From the NCBI RefSeq assembly GCF_003001675.1, contig NZ_PVYW01000013.1, positions 124,001 through 188,000 of the forward strand: a stretch of DNA of 64,000 nucleotides. Reading direction: 5' to 3'. Positions within the stretch are counted from its first letter, which is position 1. The number at the start of each line of letters is the position of its first letter. This DNA comes from Cohnella sp. SGD-V74. GTDB lineage: Bacteria > Bacillota > Bacilli > Paenibacillales > Paenibacillaceae. Below are positions 8,833 to 17,165 of this stretch, in pieces. Below the pieces are notes generated by a model that made no database searches, was not told where the DNA came from, and worked only from the letters and a program-made list of their open reading frames with translations. The position numbers and the translations under genes were made by a program.

Positions 8833-10033
8833 TCAGCTCCATTCGGTTCGTTTCTTGTTTCAGAACGGTATATTTCATCCAGACGTTATTCATCAGCAAC
8901 AGAAGAGCGGAGCCGACGAAAATCATCGGCAATCCGAACTGCGACGAGACGGCGCCCATCCCGACCGATCCGACCATTCCCCCGAGGAACAGCGCGCAGT
9001 TCAAGTAGCCGTATGCGCTGCTCTCCATCCCCGGCGGGGCATAATGGCGCATGAGAGCGTTGACCGACGGCATCATGCCGCCCAGACAAGCTCCGGTCAG
9101 CGCGCGCAGCGCGATCAGCTGCCACAGCTCCTGCACGAACGCTTGCGGAATCAGGAACAGAACCGCCCCGCTCGCCGCTCCGACCAGAACGTAACGCGAA
9201 CCGAATCGGTCTCCCAGCTTGCCGAGCTGCGGCGCCGTGATCATGTTGCCCACGCCCATCGCCGCCGTGGTGATGCCGGCCAGCAGCACGAGATTGTTCG
9301 CCCCCGGCGCCAGCTGCTGCACGTACAGCGGAATGAAGGGCAGCGTGCCCACCATCGCCATGCGGATTGCCGCCGCCGAGACGAGCAGCGAAGAGACCGA
9401 CTTGCGGCCGACGATCGTCCGGAAGTCCTGGAAGAACGGCGTCCTCGTCTTGACTTCTTTTTTCTCGAAGCTCTCTTTAACCCAGAAGATCACGATCAAC
9501 GATGCGATAAAAATACTGATGCCCAGATACAGAAAAACGGCGCTGAAGCCGAAGCGATCGGCCATGATTCCGCCCAGCAGCGGCCCGATCATCGTGCCCG
9601 CGACCGCCCCCGAGTGCAGGACGCCCAGCGCGTACCCGCTATGTTCCTTGGGCGTAGTGGTCGCGACCAGCGCGATGGCGGAAGGGCTGAAGCCCGACAC
9701 CACCCCGTTGACTAGCCTGAGCAGCAGCAGATGAACGGGGGCCGCCGCGAAGCTCATGAGCGTAATCGTGATCGCCATCCCGATCCCTGAGCGAATCAGC
9801 ATCGGCCTGCGGCCGTAACGGTCGGCCAGCCTGCCCCAGATCGGGGCGAACAGGAATGCCGTCAGCAGGTTCGAGCCATAGATGATTCCCGTCCATAGGC
9901 GCACTTGTCCCGGGTCGGTCAGCCCCATCTCCTGCAAATAAAGCGGCAGGAACGGAGCGACGCAGCTCGTGGAAGCCATGGCCAGAAACTGGCCCGCGTA
10001 CAGAATGAACAGGTTGCGTTTCCACTTTTCCAC
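8771..10033 (-). CDS. MFS transporter, probable siderophore exporter
   Basis: A 420-residue, 12-segment major facilitator. The N-terminal half carries the family motif GRLADRYGRRPMLIRSG after TM2 and VNGVVSGFSPSAIALVATTTPKEHSGYALG around TM4-5. The C-terminal half carries the repeat GKLGDRFGSRYVLVGAAS. It lies inside the NIS biosynthesis operon between the FhuF-type reductase and the second synthetase, overlapping the latter by 62 bp. An MFS gene in this context normally exports the finished siderophore (compare SbnD or YhcA-type proteins), so export is inferred. The overlap and continuous orientation indicate one polycistronic unit. Confidence 0.88.
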   Translation of the reverse strand: MEKWKRNLFILYAGQFLAMASTSCVAPFLPLYLQEMGLTDPGQVRLWTGIIYGSNLLTAFLFAPIWGRLADRYGRRPMLIRSGIGMAITITLMSFAAAPVHLLLLRLVNGVVSGFSPSAIALVATTTPKEHSGYALGVLHSGAVAGTMIGPLLGGIMADRFGFSAVFLYLGISIFIASLIVIFWVKESFEKKEVKTRTPFFQDFRTIVGRKSVSSLLVSAAAIRMAMVGTLPFIPLYVQQLAPGANNLVLLAGITTAAMGVGNMITAPQLGKLGDRFGSRYVLVGAASGAVLFLIPQAFVQELWQLIALRALTGACLGGMMPSVNALMRHYAPPGMESSAYGYLNCALFLGGMVGSVGMGAVSSQFGLPMIFVGSALLLLMNNVWMKYTVLKQETNRMELSAGAHVGQNGRDRTDSGLPR

Positions 10034-10079
10034 CGGGACGGCACGTTCCTTTCCGATAGATTGCTATGCAGGCCGGAGG

Positions 10080-10925
10080 CTACCGGGGAATTTTCGGACA
10101 AGCGTCGCAATATTCCGCATCCGGAGCCGCCTGGTAGTAGAAGCAGCATGTTCTCCGAATGCGTATGGCCGGCGCTCCCGAAGACGGCGCGGTCCCGGGC
10201 GCTCCCTGGGAAGCCGCGGTCGCGGACTTTCCCGAAGAAGACGCCGCGGACGTGGAACCTCTCGGAGATGCCTCTACCGCGGACGACCGCCGTCCCCCGT
10301 AAAACCGCCCCAGCGGATTCGTCCGCTCCCCGAACGCTTTCCCCGGCGCGCCGCGAATCAAATAATCGTAATCGGCACAGGCGCAGGCCTCGCCGGAAAT
10401 TCTTTTTTCGTACAGCGAATACACCCGGACCGCCGCGTTCTCCCACAAAATAGGCAGGGGAATGTTTGCGGCCTTTGATACGGTTCTCCATATTCTCGCG
10501 ATATGTTCGGCGAACAGCCTCGCTATTAATTCCTCACGCCATCGCTCACGCATCCCCGCCCTCGGAGTCGTGACCGAGACGTCCGACGCCAGCAGCCTGA
10601 CTTGCCCGATCCGGGCCGGCGACGCGTCCAGTGAACAGCTTTCGATCGCCAGATCCACCCCCTTGCCGTACGCCGTCATGGCATACAGCGCTGGAACCGC
10701 CGCGACGAAAGCGTACCTCTTCGCAAACTGCGAGGCCGCGATCAGGCGGGAAGGCGACGGCAGCGTCTCCGCCAGCCGGTCCAGATAAGCCGCGCATCGA
10801 GCCTCGTCCAGCAGATCGAGACATGGAATGCGTTCGGACGAATCCGGCGGACTGCCGGTGAGCATGCCGAAACTTTGCGAGAGAACTTCCGCTTCCGCGG
10901 GGGTGAATGCCGACTTTTCAATCAT
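10080..10925 (-). CDS. FhuF-type (2Fe-2S) ferric-siderophore reductase with a low-complexity insertion
   Basis: A 281-residue siderophore-iron reductase homologue expected to release iron from imported ferri-siderophore in the cytosol. The C-terminus has the FhuF cluster ligands Cys260-Cys261, Cys273 and Cys276 (CC-x11-C-x2-C; E. coli FhuF has x10). The FhuF signature segment NPLGRF is followed by a 43-residue Ser/Ala/Gly-rich stretch (about residues 211-253, nt 10167-10295) before IRIRRTCC, where family members usually have only a few residues. The frame stays open throughout, so it looks like an in-frame expansion. Its ATG overlaps the stop of the first NIS synthetase (ATGA), so the two are coupled. 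Confidence 0.87.
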   Translation of the reverse strand: MIEKSAFTPAEAEVLSQSFGMLTGSPPDSSERIPCLDLLDEARCAAYLDRLAETLPSPSRLIAASQFAKRYAFVAAVPALYAMTAYGKGVDLAIESCSLDASPARIGQVRLLASDVSVTTPRAGMRERWREELIARLFAEHIARIWRTVSKAANIPLPILWENAAVRVYSLYEKRISGEACACADYDYLIRGAPGKAFGERTNPLGRFYGGRRSSAVEASPRGSTSAASSSGKSATAASQGAPGTAPSSGAPAIRIRRTCCFYYQAAPDAEYCDACPKIPR

Positions 10926-12832
10926 GTATGCGCGTCTCCCTTGATGGGGTTTGGAATAGGTACGAATAGCGGCGTTTCTCCACGGCCCGCCATGCAGCTC
11001 TTAAGATTGGCTTTGGCCGGAAGAGTGTCGCCGCCGAGCAAATCGTCGATCAGCTCGCTCAGCCTGCCCGACGATTGCTGCCGCTCTCTGCCGAGCAAGC
11101 GGTTAACGATGCCCCAATAGCGCCGCTCATCCTCTCGGGCATAGGCGGCAATCGCATGAATAAGCGAGCCGAGATGATTGACAATAAAATAGTATTTCGT
11201 GCGATGCCAGACCACGGCTTCCTCGTACAGCACCGGACTGCTCTCGTCCACCAGGCTCCCGATCCAGCCCGCTTCGGCCGCCTTCCGGCGGTCGACGCTG
11301 ACCCCTTCGAGATCGCGAACGTAGAAGCGGTCGGGCCAGCCGTTCTTCAAGGTCAGCAGCGAGTTTTGCAGATGAGCCTCGAAGCCGACGCCCTGCTCCG
11401 CCGCAAGACGAAGCAGCGGCAGCAGAGACAGGCTCAGATAGCGTTCCAGCCACTCGGACCAATCGGGAAGCGTTCCTCCCGAACCGTCCAAGATGGCTCC
11501 GACCAGCTTCGGCACGGTCTCTCCGGGATAGGGCTCCAACAAGGAGGCCAGCACGAACGTCGTCTCTCTCGGCAGACGCAGCGGTCTGTGAATCACCGTG
11601 AAGCATGAGGGCCACTGCGCAGCCTCCCCCGTTCCAAAAGAGACCTGGCTGCAACCGATCTCGGCCAGTATGGCGAACCCTTCTCCGGCTGATTCGCCGT
11701 CAAGCCGCCGCACGATCTTGGCCGCGTCGAGCGTTCGCCTCGCCTGCTCTGGCGTATTGTCCCGCACGAGATTGGTGATCCTCACGTGCAGCGGCAGCTT
11801 GTAGCCGTCTCCCGTACCCGGGCTCCATACCGTCCTTACCGACGAGGTCGGATAGACGAGCGGGCCCGCCGGGCCCAAGTCGACGATCTCGGAGCGGCCG
11901 ATCAGCCCCTGAAGTTCCGGCTGCCGCAGGAGAAAGGCAAGCTGCCACGGATGCATCGGAAGCAGCGCATATTCGTCCGCCTTGCCCCCCAGTCTCTCCC
12001 TGGCCCGCTCATCCGCATCGGCCGGAGGAGCTTGCCTCTCCTCCCCCGCCCACTCCTCGCTGACATAGCGCCGGTGGACGGCCGCATAACCGAGCTGGAA
12101 CGATGCCCCCAGCTCGGGGCTGTACCGCTCAAGCTCGTCCTCGGCGAAGCCCTCCGAGCTTTTCGGATAAGGATGAAACGGATGTCCATACAGAAGCGAT
12201 TGCTCCGACCGGATAAAGTCGAGCGGCGCATCCGCCGCGCCCTCCCGCTGTCTTGCCCGATCGATGTAGCGGCCCATGTTCCGCAAGCTGCTCTCGGCGC
12301 GTTCCCTGACCGCGGCAAGATTGGCCGCCCGCCGCTCCAGCGGGACGGTCCGGCTTGCGTCCTCAAGCAGCAGCGCGATCAGCCTCTCGCAGCCTAGCTC
12401 GCGGCGCGAGCCGTCCTGCCGTATCTCCTCGAATACGGCTCCATAATCGTGCTGCCCAATTCGGGAGACGTATACGAGCGTCCCTTCGACCGTCGTTGCC
12501 CCGCCGTCCAAGTCCAGAGAAACCGCGAACGTATCTCCCGGCTCCGACAGCCCCATTTTTTCCGAATCTTTCGTCCTGGGGTCGGCGATTCCGTTCTCTC
12601 GGAAATAGCAATTCAGCAGCGCCCTCACGGTCGCGCGCTGCGCCAGATCGCTCGCGCTTACAGAGGCTCTCTGTTCCGCCAGCAGCACCTTCCCCGACAG
12701 CTTTCTCTGTCTCGTATGCGGCTCTTTTCCGGACAGCTTCCTTTGTTCCGTCTGCGGCCCCTTCTCCGGCAGCTTCCTTTGTTCCGCCTGCGGCCCCTTT
12801 CCCGACAGCTTCCTTTGTTCCGTCTGCAGCAT
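10922..12832 (-). CDS. NIS siderophore synthetase, IucA/IucC family (first in cluster) with N-terminal repeats
   Basis: A 636-residue IucA/IucC enzyme containing GHPFHPYPKSSEGFAEDELERYSPELG, LLPMHPWQLAFLL, YPTSSVRTVWSP, the motif EAHLQNSLLTLKNGWPDRFYVRDLEGVS and a C-terminal helical domain. Unusually, the first 50 residues are four copies of a 12-residue repeat of the form Q-T-E-Q-R-K-L-S-G-K-G-P, rich in Lys/Arg/Gln, before the conserved fold starts near residue 57. The start is supported by GGAGGAGG 9 bp before the ATG. The gene begins 21 bp after the aminotransferase stop, and its own stop overlaps the FhuF-like start. As the first synthetase after the diaminobutyrate aminotransferase it may use diaminobutyrate as amine donor (inference). 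Confidence 0.92.
   Translation of the reverse strand: MLQTEQRKLSGKGPQAEQRKLPEKGPQTEQRKLSGKEPHTRQRKLSGKVLLAEQRASVSASDLAQRATVRALLNCYFRENGIADPRTKDSEKMGLSEPGDTFAVSLDLDGGATTVEGTLVYVSRIGQHDYGAVFEEIRQDGSRRELGCERLIALLLEDASRTVPLERRAANLAAVRERAESSLRNMGRYIDRARQREGAADAPLDFIRSEQSLLYGHPFHPYPKSSEGFAEDELERYSPELGASFQLGYAAVHRRYVSEEWAGEERQAPPADADERARERLGGKADEYALLPMHPWQLAFLLRQPELQGLIGRSEIVDLGPAGPLVYPTSSVRTVWSPGTGDGYKLPLHVRITNLVRDNTPEQARRTLDAAKIVRRLDGESAGEGFAILAEIGCSQVSFGTGEAAQWPSCFTVIHRPLRLPRETTFVLASLLEPYPGETVPKLVGAILDGSGGTLPDWSEWLERYLSLSLLPLLRLAAEQGVGFEAHLQNSLLTLKNGWPDRFYVRDLEGVSVDRRKAAEAGWIGSLVDESSPVLYEEAVVWHRTKYYFIVNHLGSLIHAIAAYAREDERRYWGIVNRLLGRERQQSSGRLSELIDDLLGGDTLPAKANLKSCMAGRGETPLFVPIPNPIKGDAHT
12683..12826 (-). 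repeat. 36-bp tandem repeat (about 4 copies) encoding the N-terminus of an NIS synthetase
   Basis: Four successive 36-bp units encode QTEQRKLSGKGP, QAEQRKLPEKGP, QTEQRKLSGKEP and HTRQRKLSGKVL, followed by a degenerate LAEQRA. Copy number may vary between strains. Confidence 0.9.
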
Positions 12833-12853
12833 AGTCCCCGCCTCCTCCCCCGT

Positions 12854-14212
12854 TCACTCCGCCGCGCAGGCCGCGTGTACGGCCTCGCCGAAAATGCGGG
12901 CGATCTCGTCGATGTCCGTCTCCGTTACAATCAGCGGAGGCAGAAAACGCATAACGGCGGAATGGCGACCGCCGACCTCCAGAATAAGTCCCCGCCGCAA
13001 ACATTCCCGCTGAATGCGGCTGGCCAGTTGCGGATTCGCCGGGCTGTGCCCCAGCCGATCCGCTTCTTTCCCGGCATCGACGATCTCTACGCCGAGCATC
13101 AGGCCCCGGCCGCGCACGTCGCCGATCTGGACGACGCGGCTTTGCAGCTCCTCCAGGCGCTCTCTCAGACGAGCGCCCACTCGCTCCGCATGACCCGGAA
13201 GATCGTTCGCCTTAATGTAGCGCAGCGTCGCCAGTCCCGCCGCCATGGCCAACTGGTTGCCGCGGAACGTCCCGATGTGCGCCGCCGGCTTCCAGACGTC
13301 GAACTTGCTGCGATAGACAACGACCGACAGCGGCAGGCTTCCGCCGATCGCCTTGGACAGAATCAGCACGTCCGGGATGATTCCGGCATGCTCGAAAGCG
13401 AACATTTTGCCGGTACGGCCGAACCCGGTCTGCACTTCGTCGATAAGCAGCGGAATGTCCCGTTCCTGCGTAATCCGCCGCATCTCGCGAATCCACTCCA
13501 CCGGCGCGGGGATCGATCCTCCCTCACCCTGCACCGCTTCGAAAATCATTCCGCAAGGCGGCACGATGCCGCTCTCGGGATCTCTCAACAGCTGCTCGAC
13601 GTATCGGCTGGAAATCCGGTGCGTCTCCTCTCCGCCGACACCGAACGGACAGCGGTAGGAATACGGGTACGGAAGAAAATGAACGTCGGGAATAAGTCCC
13701 TGCACGTTCCCCTTCTGTCCGAGCGTTCCGCTCAAACTCATCGCCGCGTGCGTAGAGCCGTGATACCCTCCTTGAAAAGAGAGAATGCTGCGACGGCCGG
13801 TCGCCGTCTTGACGAGCTTGATCGCCGCCTCGACGGCATCCCCTCCCGTCGGTCCGCAAAACTGAATGCGCGCATCCTTGGCGAACTCCTCCGGCAGGCT
13901 CGCGAACAGTTCGTCCACGAAGGCCTCCTTGACCGGGGTCGTCAAGTCCAGCGTATGCATCGGCCGCTTCTGGTCGAGCATCTCCCGGACCGCTTCCAGG
14001 ACGACGGGATGGTTGTGGCCGAGCGCCAGCGTCCCGGCTCCGGCAAGACAGTCGTAATACGTCCTGCCGTCCATGTCTTTAACGTAAACTCCCTCCGCTT
14101 CCTGAATGGCGATCGGAATTCTCCTGGGGTAAGATCTGGCGTTGGATTCCCGTGCGGCCTGACTTTCGAGATAGCGATCGTTCCTCGACTTCTCTGTTAC
14201 GGATCCTTTCAC
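12854..14212 (-). CDS. Diaminobutyrate--2-oxoglutarate aminotransferase (class III, RhbA/Dat/AcsF type)
   Basis: A 452-residue PLP-dependent class-III aminotransferase. Motifs: YYDCLAGAGTLALGHNHP near the N-terminus, FCGPTGGDAVEAAIKLVKTATGR, FQGGYHGSTHAAMS, LLIDEVQTGFGRTG, the PLP lysine in LILSKAIGGSLPLSVVVY, and HIGTFRGNQLAMAAG. This combination is typical of enzymes making L-2,4-diaminobutyrate from aspartate semialdehyde with glutamate as donor, as in rhizobactin, achromobactin and acinetobactin-type loci; EctB is the alternative, but there are no ectoine genes. The start is GTG at 14212 with GAGGAGG 10 bp upstream. It is the first gene of the biosynthesis operon behind a perfect Fur box. 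No diaminobutyrate decarboxylase is visible, suggesting the diamine is used without decarboxylation. Confidence 0.92.
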   Translation of the reverse strand: MKGSVTEKSRNDRYLESQAARESNARSYPRRIPIAIQEAEGVYVKDMDGRTYYDCLAGAGTLALGHNHPVVLEAVREMLDQKRPMHTLDLTTPVKEAFVDELFASLPEEFAKDARIQFCGPTGGDAVEAAIKLVKTATGRRSILSFQGGYHGSTHAAMSLSGTLGQKGNVQGLIPDVHFLPYPYSYRCPFGVGGEETHRISSRYVEQLLRDPESGIVPPCGMIFEAVQGEGGSIPAPVEWIREMRRITQERDIPLLIDEVQTGFGRTGKMFAFEHAGIIPDVLILSKAIGGSLPLSVVVYRSKFDVWKPAAHIGTFRGNQLAMAAGLATLRYIKANDLPGHAERVGARLRERLEELQSRVVQIGDVRGRGLMLGVEIVDAGKEADRLGHSPANPQLASRIQRECLRRGLILEVGGRHSAVMRFLPPLIVTETDIDEIARIFGEAVHAACAAE

Positions 14213-14288
14213 GTTCTCCCATCCTCCTCAGGCATGTTCGCGATTATCCGGGGCTTCCCCGTCGTCTCCGGAAATCGCCCTTTTATTT

Positions 14289-14309
14289 TGATAATGATAA
14301 TCATTATCA
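14289..14309 (-). promoter_or_regulatory. Perfect palindromic Fur box of the siderophore biosynthesis operon
   Basis: A flawless 10-1-10 palindrome whose half-site is TGATAATGAT, containing the canonical 19-bp Fur box. It lies 77 bp upstream of the aminotransferase start, where TTGATA (possible -35) and AATAAA (possible -10) 17 bp apart would straddle it. Confidence 0.93.
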
Positions 14310-14374
14310 ATATGCCTAAATATAGATTAGCAACGCGGACAGGTTCCGTAAATTCTCCGATCGGATAATATGGA

Positions 14375-14854
14375 CTATTCATTTGGAGTAAGCTCTGTTT
14401 CCGTCAACGTTCCCCCTTGCATCAATCGATTTAGCAAATAAATAAAATCGGCCCCGGACGACTCGACCTTCAACGCCCTCTTCATGTTCTGAATATGCTT
14501 CTTGACCGTGTTGACGCTGACGAACAGCTCGCTTGAAATCCTCTTGATCGAATAGTGCGCGCACAACATGTCCGCAATCTGCCTCTGTCGGCCGCTAAGC
14601 GCGCTCATCGGGTTGCTCTGATTCCGCTGCAAATCTCCCGCTCCGCCCTGATTTCGCAGCCATCCCGTCGCCTCTCCCGGCGGCGCTTCCCGGCTCTCCG
14701 CTCCGTCCAGCTCCCAAGTGATTCTGACGTACTCGTTGATGTTGAGACGCATCGTCTGTTCCACCACCATGCGGTGCAATTCGATCAGCTTCCCCAGATT
14801 CGAGCCGTCCCGCGGAGCGGAATCGATGATCAACCTTACTTTGGCTTCTCCCAT
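14375..14854 (-). CDS. LuxR/GerE-type helix-turn-helix protein without receiver domain
   Basis: A 159-residue protein. The C-terminal half is a LuxR-type HTH (LSGRQRQIADMLCAHYSIKRISSELFVSVNTVKKHIQNMKRALKV). The first 80 residues (VRLIIDSAPRDGSNLGKLIELHRMVVEQTMRLNINEYVRITWELDG) match no receiver, PAS or autoinducer-binding domain that I recognise. It begins with ATG after GAGGGGGA. It stands between the Btr-like regulator, separated by a terminator, and the Fur-box promoter of the biosynthesis operon, so it likely has its own promoter and could be a further regulator of the siderophore genes. The last conserved position of the GerE fold is intact, so DNA binding is plausible. The signal it senses is unknown. 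Confidence 0.8.
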   Translation of the reverse strand: MGEAKVRLIIDSAPRDGSNLGKLIELHRMVVEQTMRLNINEYVRITWELDGAESREAPPGEATGWLRNQGGAGDLQRNQSNPMSALSGRQRQIADMLCAHYSIKRISSELFVSVNTVKKHIQNMKRALKVESSGADFIYLLNRLMQGGTLTETELTPNE

Positions 14855-14884
14855 GCTCTCCCCCTCGCATCCGTCGGTTCATAC

Positions 14885-14922
14885 AAAAAAAGGAGGCGTC
14901 GTCGTTATCCGTTGTCGCCCCC
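14885..14922 (-). terminator. Intrinsic terminator after the Btr-like regulator gene
   Basis: On the minus strand GGGGGCG (14922-14916) pairs with CGCCTCC (14898-14892) and is followed by seven T. It lies 23 bp past the stop of the 14945 gene. Confidence 0.75.
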
Positions 14923-14944
14923 TTCCTGTTGTCTTCGTATTCAA

Positions 14945-16723
14945 TTATGTCGCCGGTCTGAGCAATGCCTTGGCGACTTCGTCCAGAACCCGGCCAATGG
15001 CGATCGGTCCGTAGTAGCCGACCCACAGCGTCGTATTCGCGGTGTATACCCGATTCCCCCGCACCGCCTCCAGCTCCCGCCAGATCGGCGTGCTTCGAAA
15101 TTCTTCCGCCAACTGCAGATTCGAATCGTCCTCAAGCACGAACAGATGGTCCGCATGCAAATTCGGCAGTGTCTCCAGCGAGATCGGGAGGCTCGTATTC
15201 CCCGCTCCGACGGTCATTCCCGGCGCGGCCAAGCCCAAGTCTCGATACAGCAGCTCCGCCGTGCGGTGCGCCGTCGTGTGCAAGCGAATGATTCGGTCGC
15301 GCGGCCGCACCAGAGCGACGGTCTTGCCTGCCAAATGGCTGGCCAGCGCCGCTTGCAGCTTCTCGAGCTTTTTCCGGTACCGGTCGATCAGCCGTCTCGC
15401 CTCTCTCGTCTTGCCGACGATTCTGCCGATCTTCAGCAGCGTGAAGCGCCAATCCTCGTTCCGATCGAACATGAGCGTCGGCGCGATCATGGACAGCCTG
15501 TCGTACAGCTCCTCCTGGAACCTCGTGCAGATGATCAAGTCCGGCTTGGATGCGATAATCGCTTCGAGATCGGGCATCTCCTTCGTGCCGAGCACTTTAA
15601 CGTCGCTCAGCCGATCCGCCAGATAGGCGGGAAAAGCCGAGTTATCGCTCGTGCCGATGACGCTGCCGACAGGAACCTCGCCAAGCGCCGCCAGATGGTC
15701 GATATATTGATAGTCGAGAACGGCGATTCTTATCGGCTTGCGCGTCAGAACCAATTCTCCTCTTAAGTGCGGAATCACCCGATGCTTGCCTAAGCTGCTT
15801 CCAAAATTACTATAGCCCTGCGGCTCCGGGGCGGCAATGGCGTTTCGCGACGGCCGGGATGGGAAATGGCGACGACGCTCCCCCGCCGCAGATCGGTCCT
15901 GCTCTCTGTACAGGCCGGGAGATACGCCCGCGTGCTTCTTGAACATACGGCTGAAGTGGTAGCCGTCCTCGTAGCCTACCGCCTCCGCGATCTGCTTAAG
16001 CGGGACGTCCGTCTGTCGGAGCAGCGCCTTCGCTTTATCCATTCGAAGCTGAATCAAGTATTCGATCGGTCCGATCAGCAGCTTGGCCTTGAACAGCCGC
16101 TGCAGCTGCCTGCCCGTACAGTTCAGCGTCGAGGCGAGAGACTCCAGCGTCAGCGGCTCGGCGTAGTGGGCGCCGATATGCCGAACGGCCAGGTTTACGA
16201 GGTCCGTCGTCTCCGCCGCCCTTCCCGCCTCCAACAGCTCCCCAAGCACCTCGTATACGAATTGATGAAACAGCGCTTTGGCGTGAAACTGCTCCAGCGT
16301 CCCCGCTCGCTGCCATTGCCTGTGCATCTGCTCGACTTTCTGGCGCAGCGGTATCGCGGTGCGCGGCATAAATCCATACTGCTCCTTGAACGGATCTCCG
16401 GGCCAGCGCAGCGGAGACGGTTGACCGCTGCACGGATCGGCGTCGATCGCCTGATATCCGATCAGATAATATTCGAAAATCTGCGAGGCCTGCGCGATAT
16501 GAAGAATGGAGTCCCGGCCGGCATGACAGACGAAATCTCTGTCCGCTTCAAACTCCGTGTCGTCGATCCTTACCTTCGCCCTGCCGCAAGAAACGTATAG
16601 AAACGCCCCCGCGGGCAGCCGATACCCGCTCACTTTTTCCCTCGGTCGCACAACAAACTTCCCGACGCTATTTAACTGGAGAGCCGCATAATTCCACGCC
16701 ATTACATGACTGTGCAAATTCAT
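14945..16723 (-). CDS. Btr-like AraC regulator fused to a ferri-siderophore-binding (FecB/TroA) domain
   Basis: A 592-residue two-part regulator. Residues 1-160 form an AraC-type N-domain; about 170-275 are the AraC HTH pair (LTLESLASTLNCTGRQLQRLFKAKLLIGPIEYLIQLRMDKAKALLRQTDVPLKQIAEAVGYEDGYHFSRMFKKHAGVSPGLYRE); about 330-590 are a FecB-type binding domain (PIRIAVLDYQYIDHLAALGEVPVGSVIG; LEAIIASKPDLIICTRFQEELYDRLSMIAPTLMFDR; VRGNRVYTANTTLWVGYYGPIAIGRVLDEVAKALL). B. subtilis Btr has this architecture and activates siderophore uptake when Fe-bacillibactin binds. Start ATG at 16723 after GGGAGGT. A Fur box lies 60 bp upstream. It likely senses the ferri-siderophore handled by this island and activates its uptake or synthesis genes. 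Confidence 0.93.
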   Translation of the reverse strand: MNLHSHVMAWNYAALQLNSVGKFVVRPREKVSGYRLPAGAFLYVSCGRAKVRIDDTEFEADRDFVCHAGRDSILHIAQASQIFEYYLIGYQAIDADPCSGQPSPLRWPGDPFKEQYGFMPRTAIPLRQKVEQMHRQWQRAGTLEQFHAKALFHQFVYEVLGELLEAGRAAETTDLVNLAVRHIGAHYAEPLTLESLASTLNCTGRQLQRLFKAKLLIGPIEYLIQLRMDKAKALLRQTDVPLKQIAEAVGYEDGYHFSRMFKKHAGVSPGLYREQDRSAAGERRRHFPSRPSRNAIAAPEPQGYSNFGSSLGKHRVIPHLRGELVLTRKPIRIAVLDYQYIDHLAALGEVPVGSVIGTSDNSAFPAYLADRLSDVKVLGTKEMPDLEAIIASKPDLIICTRFQEELYDRLSMIAPTLMFDRNEDWRFTLLKIGRIVGKTREARRLIDRYRKKLEKLQAALASHLAGKTVALVRPRDRIIRLHTTAHRTAELLYRDLGLAAPGMTVGAGNTSLPISLETLPNLHADHLFVLEDDSNLQLAEEFRSTPIWRELEAVRGNRVYTANTTLWVGYYGPIAIGRVLDEVAKALLRPAT

Positions 16724-16783
16724 TTTCGTACCTCCCGCAGACGGTTGTTTCGCTAATACGATTTCGTGATCAGTTTATCATAT

Positions 16784-16798
16784 TGAGAACGATTATCA
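16784..16798 (-). promoter_or_regulatory. Fur box upstream of the Btr-like regulator
   Basis: TGAGAACGATTATCA matches the Fur 7-1-7 consensus at 12 of 14 positions and is extended by matching ATT/AAT ends (16782-16800). It lies 60 bp before the ATG at 16723. Confidence 0.75.
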
Positions 16799-17021
16799 AT
16801 ACTGTTTGTGTCTTGTCTCAATCGTCGGCGCATCCCCATTTGAATTACCGTTCCCGCTCTTTTCTTTTTTCTCCAGCCCCTCCCCCCATTATTTTCTTCC
16901 ATATTTTTACTGGTTTTATCCGTCTGCATATCTCACTTTCAGCCTGCCTGAGTCATCTGCAGATACCTATTGCTGCCGCACTTCACCCGCTTTGAACCCT
17001 TTTCAGGTCTGTCCTACTCCC

Positions 17022-17080
17022 CATTCATGCTTATCACCGACACGAAGTCTATGATGCAACAGTGCCTGTAACCAGCCTAC
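17022..17080 (+). repeat. Imperfect intergenic repeat, copy 1
   Basis: Starts CATTCATGCTTATC, continues through CGAAGTCTATGATGC and ends GTGCCTGTAACCAGCCTAC. It aligns along its length with the copy at 17166-17226, apart from a short variable stretch in the middle. Confidence 0.7.
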
Positions 17081-17165
17081 AATTTCCACCCATTCATACC
17101 TCTAAATCCGCCTCACGGGGTCTTCGCCTTATTCGTGCCTATAGCTGTTCTACGAATCTTCGCTT

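Noticed and set aside
12854..14212. Ectoine biosynthesis EctB
   Set aside because: No ectA or ectC neighbours; the gene is directly followed by IucA/IucC synthetases and preceded by a perfect Fur box.
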